NCBI GenBank assembly: GCA_003695505.1
Contig: RFIY01000194.1
Location: 1 to 5,783 of the forward strand
Length of the DNA: 5,783 nucleotides
Source: Candidatus Dadabacteria bacterium
GTDB lineage: Bacteria > J088
Direction of reading: 5' to 3'
Shown one piece after another: positions 1-5,783 of this stretch (positions within the stretch are counted from its first letter, which is position 1; each line of letters begins with the position of its first letter). Position numbers and translations under genes: made by a program. The notes below the pieces were generated by a model. It searched no databases. It worked only from the letters and a program-made list of their open reading frames with translations, and was not told where the DNA came from.

Positions 1-2931
1 CGCTTCTGGCAGACGTGGGTGCATCGCGTCGGCCCCGTACCGCCGTGGGTCAAACCGGAGGAGCTCCCCGACAAGATCAAGCTGTCGATCGACCGCGACA
101 CCCTGCTCGGCATCGCCCGGGAACTGGTGCAGAAAGCAGGCAGTCTGTCGCCTGAGCAGCTCGAGTTCGAGGTGCGGATCGGTTCTGAAGCGTTCGCGGT
201 GCGGCCGGACGACCCGCTTGCGCCGGAAGAGGCGCTGCGTGCGGACGAGCCGGGCAAGGCGCTGCTGACTGCCTTCGTGCCCTGGTTGCTGCAAACCTGG
301 GAGCAGGAGCGAGTGCGCAGCGAACGCATGAGTTTCGACGGTCTGCTGACGACGTTGGCGCGTGCGCTGCAGCGGTCGCCGGCGCTGGGCGAAGCGATTG
401 CCCGGCAGTGGCCGTTGCTGTTCATCGACGAATGTCAGGATACCGATCCGACACAGTGGCAGATCTTCGAAGCGATTTACGGGACGCCGCGCGCTGTGCG
501 GACCGCCGTGGTGATGGTCGGAGATCCGAAGCAGTCCATCTATCGTTTCCGCGGCGCCGATTTGCGTACCTTCCTCGAACTGCGCAATCGCCCGGGCCTG
601 CGCTGCTATACGCTCGACGTGAATTTCCGCAGCGATCCGTGCCTGCTGGAGGCGGTCAACACGCTCTTTGCCGATGAACCCGGCAAGCCCGGCGCGCTGG
701 ACATCGACGAACAGCATCGTCTGCCGTACCAGCCACTGCGTCCGGCCTGGCATCGACGCGCCGTCGTCAGGGACGATGAACAACTGCGTGGGATGAACCT
801 GACCTACTTGCGTGATGCGGAAGCCAAAATTCCCGACTGGCTCGCAGCCCGAATCGTCACGCTCCTCGACGGCCGGGCGACCGTGCAGGAGGAGAAGACC
901 GAAAACGGCCCGGTCCAGTCGCGGCCGTTGCGCCCCTCCGATATCGCAATCCTGACCGGCACGCGCGACCAGGCGCGAGACATTCAGAAGGTCCTGGAAC
1001 GTGCCGGCCTGCCCGTGGCCTCGGCGGTGCGCGACAGCGTCTTCGCCAGTCCCGAAGCCCTCGACTGGCTCGCGGCATGGCGGGCGCTGTTGCAGCAGAA
1101 TCGCGAGACGATCGGCGCGCTTGCGCCGACCCGCCTCGTCCGGCTGTCGGCCGATCGGATGCCGGCGGCGCTTGACGATCTGCAGCAGCGTGTCGCCCGC
1201 CTGCGTGCCCGTTACTGGACGATCGGCGCACTGACCCGCGCCCTGTTGTCCGGCGAACTGTGCATGGCAAACGATGAGTCCGCGTCGCTCGCCAGTTTGC
1301 TGATCCGTGAGCAGGGCGGTCTGCGGGTCTGGACGAACTACCGGCACCTGGCCGCCCTGACGATCGAAACGGCCGTGCGGCACCACTGGTCGCTGCCCGA
1401 TGTCGTGACCTGGCTGGAAAAGCGCGTCAGTCGCGGCGAATCGGACGGTGACGATGCCGCACTGCTGCAGATCGATCGGGACGACGATGCGATCCGACTG
1501 ATGACGGTGCATATGGCCAAGGGCCTTGAATGGCCGGTCGTCTTTTGCCCGTATCTTTGGAAAAGTGAGGGGCTTCTCTTGCATAATCCGGCATGGTTGC
1601 TCCACCGCGGAGAATTGGGCAGTGCAGGACGAAGGCGATTCCGCTTCGGGGTCCGTGCCAGGGCGGGTCGGTCGAACAAGTTCGATCCCGAGCTGGAACA
1701 GCTGGAAAAGGATGATGAGCACGCCGAAGGCCGGAGACTCTTGTATGTTGCGCTGACGCGCGCGTCGAGCTTTTGCGAAGTCCTGGTACCGTCCTGTTAC
1801 GCCCGCAGAAATTTGCGGCGATTCCGCGAAAGTTCGCCATTGTTCGCGCTCCTGGGCCGTCGCGCCGACATGGGCGAAGCCCACGCAGCCGTTCTGAACA
1901 CAGACGTGAACGTCGAAGACTCGATTCCTGGGCTGTTCAAGGCCTGGTGCGAACGGTACGGGCAGGCGCACACGCAATGCCGGCAGGCGAATCCGCCCAC
2001 GGCTGTGCCGCACTGGCGGCGTCCGCCTCTTGTCGGGCAACTGGTTGCGCCGGCCCGCATTGCGCTGCCGCAGCCGCTGGTCGACAGCCACAGCTACAGC
2101 TCGTGGGCCCATCACGGCGGTCTCGACCGTGTGGCAATGCCCGGCGCCGACGAAGAACCGGGTGCGCCGGAGGTCGATGATCGCTGGTCCGCCTTCCGTC
2201 CCGGGCGGGTTACGGGACTCGCCTGGCATACGTTGCTCGAGCGCTATCTGTGCTTTCCGGAGGCTCGCAGCGACATGGAGCGGCTGATCCGCGACAGTTT
2301 GCCGGCATCGCTTGTCGGCGATGCCGACGTCGCGGTGGCGCAGCTCCGCGAGGGGATGCAGCGCTGGATTTCGACACCGATCGTCGACGGCGAGGCGACA
2401 CTGCGGCTCGATCAATTGCAGCCGTCGCAGGTCTTTTGCGAATGGGAGATCTGTGTGCCGCTGGCCGAACGAACGTCGGTCGGCCGGCTGCTCGAGGCGC
2501 TGGCAACGGGCGAGGACTGGGTGGCCCGGGCGGCCCGGACGATGACCGGCCGTCTTGACGTCGATCGACCGGTGGCCGGATGGATCGAAGGCGTCATCGA
2601 CCTGGTGGCCTGCAGCGAAGCCGGCCACTGGTGGGTCATCGATTACAAGTCGGATGCCGTCACGGCTGCCGGTGTGCCGTCCCCGGCCCAGTTGCAGCAG
2701 CGCATGGCGGATGCCGGCTACCTGATCCAGGTCGCCCTGTACGTGACCTCGCTGCGACGGTACCTGCGCGTCCGCGGTGCGGGCGACATCACGATTCATC
2801 CAGTCTGGTTGTTTTTGCGTTCCTTCGGCGCGCCGGATATTCCGGACGCTGGAGTCTGCCGCATCCCGATGCCTCCAGAACGGCTGGATCGCATCGAACA
2901 GGCGCTGTTTGCCGAAAGGGAAGAGCGATGA
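1..2931 (+). CDS. recB: RecBCD exonuclease V, beta subunit RecB (5'-truncated by the window)
   Basis: Superfamily 1A 3'->5' helicase fused to a C-terminal nuclease; with RecC and RecD it unwinds and resects double-strand DNA ends and loads RecA. The reading frame is open from base 1, so the start and the Walker A motif lie upstream; 976 residues are visible, and comparison with the ~1180-residue E. coli protein suggests roughly 250 are missing. Visible helicase motifs: II (DECQDTDP, 427-450), III (GDPKQSIYRFRGAD, 520-561), IV (LDVNFRSD, 613-636), V (MTVHMAKGLEW, 1501-1533) and VI (RRLLYVALTRA, 1732-1764). The nuclease domain carries the expected catalytic set: His at 2227, Asp at 2599 in GVIDLV, Asp at 2641 and Lys at 2647 in VIDYKSD, then QVALY from 2728. 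The nuclease therefore looks active. Small departures from the E. coli motifs are DECQ for DEFQ and HMAKG for HKSKG, both compatible with function. The stop overlaps the recD start. The DYK nuclease plus following recD argues against AddA. Confidence 0.97.
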   Translation, partial: RFWQTWVHRVGPVPPWVKPEELPDKIKLSIDRDTLLGIARELVQKAGSLSPEQLEFEVRIGSEAFAVRPDDPLAPEEALRADEPGKALLTAFVPWLLQTWEQERVRSERMSFDGLLTTLARALQRSPALGEAIARQWPLLFIDECQDTDPTQWQIFEAIYGTPRAVRTAVVMVGDPKQSIYRFRGADLRTFLELRNRPGLRCYTLDVNFRSDPCLLEAVNTLFADEPGKPGALDIDEQHRLPYQPLRPAWHRRAVVRDDEQLRGMNLTYLRDAEAKIPDWLAARIVTLLDGRATVQEEKTENGPVQSRPLRPSDIAILTGTRDQARDIQKVLERAGLPVASAVRDSVFASPEALDWLAAWRALLQQNRETIGALAPTRLVRLSADRMPAALDDLQQRVARLRARYWTIGALTRALLSGELCMANDESASLASLLIREQGGLRVWTNYRHLAALTIETAVRHHWSLPDVVTWLEKRVSRGESDGDDAALLQIDRDDDAIRLMTVHMAKGLEWPVVFCPYLWKSEGLLLHNPAWLLHRGELGSAGRRRFRFGVRARAGRSNKFDPELEQLEKDDEHAEGRRLLYVALTRASSFCEVLVPSCYARRNLRRFRESSPLFALLGRRADMGEAHAAVLNTDVNVEDSIPGLFKAWCERYGQAHTQCRQANPPTAVPHWRRPPLVGQLVAPARIALPQPLVDSHSYSSWAHHGGLDRVAMPGADEEPGAPEVDDRWSAFRPGRVTGLAWHTLLERYLCFPEARSDMERLIRDSLPASLVGDADVAVAQLREGMQRWISTPIVDGEATLRLDQLQPSQVFCEWEICVPLAERTSVGRLLEALATGEDWVARAARTMTGRLDVDRPVAGWIEGVIDLVACSEAGHWWVIDYKSDAVTAAGVPSPAQLQQRMADAGYLIQVALYVTSLRRYLRVRGAGDITIHPVWLFLRSFGAPDIPDAGVCRIPMPPERLDRIEQALFAEREER

Positions 2932-4793
2932 GCGCCGCCGACCCGCTGTTGCGTCTGGTGGAGGAGGGCGTCGTGAAACCGGCCACGGCGCGGCTGGCCC
3001 GGTTCGCCGTGCGCCGTTTCGACGGTGATGCGGACCTGCTCCCCGTGATCGCCCGCCTCCTCGAACTGGGTTTCGAAGGGCAGTCGCTCGTTCGCATCGA
3101 GGAGCTTGCGGCCGAACTGCAGATCGAGCAGGACGTCATTGCCGCCGCAGCCGACTGGCTGGACCGGGCCATGGTCTGGGCGGGGCCTGCAGATGAGCAA
3201 CGTCCTGCGCCGGCTCGACGTCGCCCGAACGGGCTCTATCTGGGCGGCGCGGACGAGCTGGAGCAGCGCATTGCCGCCGCGTTGCTCGCGCGCGCTGTCG
3301 AAGATCCTGTGGAAGAACTGGAGCGAGCAAAACGGCTCATCGGCGCGCTGGATCGTGAGCCGCGAGCGCCCAATCGTCTGCAGCGTCGCGCGATCGCGCT
3401 GGCGGCGCGCCGCCGACTCGTGCTGCTCGCCGGCGGACCCGGAACCGGCAAGACGTTTACGGTCGCCCATATGCTGCGCCTGCTCTGGACCTGTGATCCG
3501 GGCCGCTCCCGCACGATGCTGCTGGCGCCGACGGGCAAAGCGGCATCGCGTCTGGGCGAATCGATCATCGGCGAGCTGCAGGCATTCGACGATCCGGAAC
3601 TCGATCGCGAACGGCTGCGCTTGACGGCGGCATCGGCGTCGACGATCCATCGCGTGTTGTTCGGTCGGGGGCAGGCCGGCGAAATCCAGTATCTGGAAGA
3701 CGCCGACCTGGTGATCGTCGACGAAATGTCGATGGTTTCCCTGGGGTTGTTCGATGCGCTGCTCGCACAGATCCCGTCCCATGCGCGACTGATTCTGATC
3801 GGCGATCCGCGGCAACTGGCCTCGGTCGAAGCGGGAACCGTGCTTGCCGATCTGGTCCGGGCGGCTTCGCGCGATGGCGTCCCGGCCTGGACAACACAGA
3901 TGCGCGAGGCTCTCGGGATCAGTGATGACGATCCCGAAGCCGTACCGGCGGCCGCCGACACGCCGCTGGCCGACACGCTCGTCGTGCTGCGGGAATCACG
4001 TCGTTTCCGACCGGACGGAGACATCGGACGACTGTCGCTGGCGCTCGAGCGAGCTGGCGACGGTGGTACCGCGACGGACGAAGCGGTGGCGCGCGCATTG
4101 AGCCTCTGTGCGGAACGCCGGACCGATGAGCCACTGCACCCCGAACGTGCCGAGTTGGCCTGGCTTCCTGCCGAATCCGACAGCGCCGGTGTCGAGCCGT
4201 GGCTGCCGACGATCGAACAACTGTTCACGCCGCTTGCGCACGCAGAGCGTGTCGAGGATGCGCTGTCGCACCTGGGCGTCTCGATCGTACTCAGCCCCGT
4301 GCGTGAAGGACCCTGGGGCACGCTCACCCTCGCGGAGTGGATGGCAGCACGCATCGAACGGCAGGCGCGCTGGGCGCCGGTGATCGTCACGCACAATGAC
4401 TACGAGTACGACGTCTTCAACGGTGATCTCGGCGTGCGTCGATGCCGCAACCGCGACGGCCTGCTCTATGTGCGCGGCGGGACGTCTGGAAAGGCGAGGT
4501 CGATTCCGGCCGACGAAGTCCGGTTTGATGACGCCTGGGCGCTGACGATTCACAAGAGCCAGGGCTCCGAATTCGATCACGTCTGGTTGTTTCTGCCGCC
4601 GCTCGAGGGGCCGGGGGCGGTCAGCGAACGGCAGCGCAGCCTGCTGACCCGGGAACTGCTCTACACGGGCATGACCCGCGCCAAGAAGAGGCTGACGATC
4701 GTCGGTCCGGCGGAGACGATCGAACACATGATCCGCACGCCGATCCGCCGCGCCAGCGGCCTGGTCGAGCGGCTGCGCGAACTGGGCTCCTGA
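2928..4793 (+). CDS. recD: RecBCD exonuclease V, alpha subunit RecD
   Basis: Superfamily 1B 5'->3' DNA helicase, the fast motor of RecBCD, which also controls its nuclease and RecA-loading activities. The product is 621 residues (E. coli RecD is 608). Residues 1 to about 125 form the variable N-terminal domain, ending near the conserved LYL segment. Helicase motifs follow in order: Walker A GGPGTGKT (169-176), Ia APTGKAA (200-206), Walker B DEMS (265-268), III GDPRQLASVEAG (from 292), SRRF (357-360), REGPWG (459-464), NDYEYDVFNGD (490-500), V IHKSQGSEFDH (from 541) and VI YTGMTRA (579-585). The start is ATG 2928 because it follows AGGGA (2917-2921) by six bases and overlaps the recB stop in ATGA, a sign of translational coupling. 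The frame stays open upstream to an ATG at 2580, but that stretch is an out-of-frame reading of the RecB nuclease domain. One oddity is a short, divergent segment just before NDYEYD (residues about 475-489). I see no clear terminator after the TGA. Confidence 0.97.
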   Translation: MSAADPLLRLVEEGVVKPATARLARFAVRRFDGDADLLPVIARLLELGFEGQSLVRIEELAAELQIEQDVIAAAADWLDRAMVWAGPADEQRPAPARRRPNGLYLGGADELEQRIAAALLARAVEDPVEELERAKRLIGALDREPRAPNRLQRRAIALAARRRLVLLAGGPGTGKTFTVAHMLRLLWTCDPGRSRTMLLAPTGKAASRLGESIIGELQAFDDPELDRERLRLTAASASTIHRVLFGRGQAGEIQYLEDADLVIVDEMSMVSLGLFDALLAQIPSHARLILIGDPRQLASVEAGTVLADLVRAASRDGVPAWTTQMREALGISDDDPEAVPAAADTPLADTLVVLRESRRFRPDGDIGRLSLALERAGDGGTATDEAVARALSLCAERRTDEPLHPERAELAWLPAESDSAGVEPWLPTIEQLFTPLAHAERVEDALSHLGVSIVLSPVREGPWGTLTLAEWMAARIERQARWAPVIVTHNDYEYDVFNGDLGVRRCRNRDGLLYVRGGTSGKARSIPADEVRFDDAWALTIHKSQGSEFDHVWLFLPPLEGPGAVSERQRSLLTRELLYTGMTRAKKRLTIVGPAETIEHMIRTPIRRASGLVERLRELGS

Positions 4794-4832
4794 TCTGAGC
4801 GGCCTCCCTTAGGATCCGGCAGATGGAGCGCC

Positions 4833-4868
4833 CATGTGAATGTGCGCCCACTTACTTGACATGTGAAT
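4833..4868. repeat. Pair of CATGTGAAT direct repeats, candidate operator
   Basis: CATGTGAAT occurs at 4833-4841 and again at 4860-4868, 27 bp apart start to start (about 2.5 helical turns). The downstream copy covers the end of the -35 box and enters the -35/-10 spacer. Because its context is ACATGT, the pair also reads as an interrupted inverted repeat: CATGTGAA (4833-4840) against TTGACATG (4856-4863), matching at 7 of 8 positions, with an inner GTG/CAC pair around CGCC. A separate heptamer, GCGCCCA, is repeated at 4828-4834 and 4844-4850. The placement suits a repressor or activator site controlling the downstream oxygenase gene. No regulator gene is visible in the window, so the binding protein is unknown and chance repetition is possible. 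Confidence 0.45.
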
Positions 4869-4884
4869 CGGCTTCATCTATGCT
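4856..4884 (+). promoter_or_regulatory. Sigma70-type promoter of the diiron oxygenase gene
   Basis: A perfect -35 hexamer TTGACA (4856-4861) is followed by a 17-bp spacer and the -10 hexamer TATGCT (4879-4884, four of six consensus positions). Transcription would start near 4891, giving a 5' leader of about 20 bases that contains only the ribosome binding site. The surrounding 60 bases (4831-4890) are 48% GC, low for this window. An inverted repeat TGAA-N5-TTCA (4864-4876) sits inside the spacer. The promoter implies that the downstream gene need not be transcribed with recBD. Confidence 0.75.
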
Positions 4885-4899
4885 CAAGCTGGTCGGGTC

Positions 4900-4904
4900 A
4901 GGAG
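4900..4904 (+). promoter_or_regulatory. Shine-Dalgarno site fixing the oxygenase start
   Basis: AGGAG lies six bases before ATG 4911. The only other in-frame start after the upstream stop (TGA 4857) is GTG 4863, which lies between the -35 and -10 boxes and has no such site, so ATG 4911 is the supported start. Confidence 0.8.
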
Positions 4905-4910
4905 TGGATC

Positions 4911-5783
4911 ATGAGCGAAGTTCGTGTTCACATCGAACCTCAGCTTTCTCGCAGGCTCAACGACAGCAGCGCGCGGCGGCGGTTTTATCCCTATGATGAT
5001 CACATCATCGACTGGTCGGTCCCCATTGACGATACACATGTCTATATGCCGGACGGGTACAGCGTCGTCGATGGCACGCCGGTCGCCGATGCGCTGACAC
5101 TTGCCGAAAAGAGCTTTCTGACGCGCTGGGAAGCGACCTGCTTCTTGCGCAACAACCACATTGGTGAACACATCCTCAATCAGTCCTTGCTGGCCCTGTT
5201 GCACAAGACAAACCCGTACGACCCAGCGTGGCGTTATATGCTCCACGAGGTTGCCGAGGAATGTCAGCATATGAAGATGTTCAATCAGTGGGTGCGCATC
5301 AACCCGGATATCCGCACGAAGGGGCTGGGACAGGATGTCTGGGGCGTGCCGGTGTCGATGCTGGCGCCGGTCATTGCGACACGGTTTCCGGTGATCCTCT
5401 GGACGCTGACGCTGACGTTCGAGGTCTTTGGGGACGATTTTGCCAGGCGGGCCGCGCGGCGGCAGCCCGAGAACATCCACCCGATCATCCGGCAGATCGG
5501 GCGCACGCACATGGTCGAGGAGGCACGCCATATCGCGTTCGCCGAGGAGTGGCTGCGCAACCAGGTGCCGAAGTTGCCGCGCCTGCAGCGCGTTGGCCTC
5601 AACCGCCTGATCGAAACGATTCTCGAACGGGCGATCCGGATCGGCCTGCCGGAGCGCTACAGCACGCAGATTGCGCATCTGGTCAGTTACGAAAGTTTCC
5701 GGGCCGGCCTGCGCGGCGATCACCGGCGACGCCTGATCGCCGGCATCTACGCGCCGCTTGCGAAGCAGCTCGCAGAACTGGGC
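4911..5783 (+). CDS. AurF-like non-heme diiron oxygenase (3'-truncated by the window)
   Basis: The frame is open from ATG 4911 to the window end, giving 291 residues with no stop; family members are usually about 300-340, so little is missing. The pattern matches the p-aminobenzoate N-oxygenase AurF family, ferritin-like helical proteins that use a carboxylate/histidine diiron centre and O2 to oxidise amines or other substrates. Candidate ligands are Glu86 (IGEHILNQ), Glu117 and His120 (EECQH), Glu171 (TFEVFG), His200, Glu204 and His207 (HMVEEARH). The spacings agree with AurF Glu101, Glu136/His139, Glu196, His223/Glu227/His230. Residues 146-170 are hydrophobic, but they form the helix leading to Glu171 and are probably not a membrane segment. 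No signal peptide is seen, so the protein should be cytoplasmic. It has its own promoter and ribosome site. The first 300 bases after 4981 are about 54% GC, below recBD. The substrate is unknown: AurF and CmlI are arylamine oxygenases, but many proteobacterial relatives are uncharacterised and N-oxygenation should not be assumed. An acyl-ACP desaturase is less likely because the H-x3-E-x2-H signature is AurF-like. Confidence 0.85.
   Translation, partial: MSEVRVHIEPQLSRRLNDSSARRRFYPYDDHIIDWSVPIDDTHVYMPDGYSVVDGTPVADALTLAEKSFLTRWEATCFLRNNHIGEHILNQSLLALLHKTNPYDPAWRYMLHEVAEECQHMKMFNQWVRINPDIRTKGLGQDVWGVPVSMLAPVIATRFPVILWTLTLTFEVFGDDFARRAARRQPENIHPIIRQIGRTHMVEEARHIAFAEEWLRNQVPKLPRLQRVGLNRLIETILERAIRIGLPERYSTQIAHLVSYESFRAGLRGDHRRRLIAGIYAPLAKQLAELG

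Noticed and set aside
1561-1800. Lower-GC patch within recB (142 of 240 bases, 59%)
   Set aside because: The reading frame is continuous and motifs V and VI sit in or beside it. The dip is modest and can come from local amino acid content, so there is no support for an insertion or recombined segment.
2580-2927. Possible 116-residue N-terminal extension of RecD from ATG 2580
   Set aside because: The extension overlaps the RecB nuclease domain in another frame and reads as Arg/Gly/His-rich nonsense. ATG 2928 has a ribosome site and gives a normal RecD length.
2796-4396. Overlapping minus-strand open frames of 339 and 386 codons opposite recD
   Set aside because: Their translations are low-complexity, rich in Arg, Ser and Ala, and lack domains. 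The plus strand here encodes an uninterrupted RecD with every helicase motif.
4786-4800. GCTC-N7-GAGC inverted repeat at the recD stop as a terminator
   Set aside because: The stem is only four base pairs and no T-run follows, so an intrinsic terminator is not supported.
4884-5723. Long open frame of 279 codons on the minus strand
   Set aside because: It lies antisense to the diiron oxygenase, whose frame carries clear metal-binding motifs, a promoter and a ribosome site. The antisense translation shows no recognisable domain and is a typical shadow in GC-rich DNA.
1-5783. CRISPR array, insertion sequence, tRNA or other structural RNA
   Set aside because: Apart from 117 intergenic bases the window is fully coding. 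No regularly spaced repeats, terminal inverted repeats, transposase motifs or tRNA-like folds were seen on either strand.

Overview
The window is a GC-rich, densely coding stretch of bacterial chromosome (coding lines mostly 60-70% GC), all on the plus strand. A recB-recD pair with clear RecBCD-type rather than AddAB-type signatures points to a proteobacterium, most likely a high-GC gammaproteobacterium. The assignment below class level is not determined.

Layout: (1) 1-2931 is the 3' three-quarters of recB, the 3'->5' helicase/nuclease subunit of exonuclease V; the ATP-binding Walker A end lies upstream of the window. (2) 2928-4793 is complete recD, the 5'->3' helicase subunit, joined to recB by an ATGA overlap. 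(3) 4794-4910 is a 117-bp intergenic region with a well-formed sigma70-type promoter (TTGACA, 17-bp spacer, TATGCT) and a 9-bp direct repeat, one copy of which overlaps the -35 box. (4) 4911 to the window end is a 3'-truncated gene for an AurF-like non-heme diiron oxygenase, with all seven expected metal ligands visible.

RecB and RecD would act together (with RecC, encoded outside the window) in processing double-strand DNA ends for recombinational repair and in degrading foreign linear DNA. The diiron oxygenase appears to be a separate transcription unit that happens to follow recD. Its own promoter, possible operator and lower GC in the first 300 bases suggest independent regulation and perhaps a different history. 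I see no RNA gene, insertion sequence, CRISPR array or phage feature. The recBD part is ordinary core genome; the oxygenase of unknown substrate and its promoter are the only parts that may hold something undescribed.
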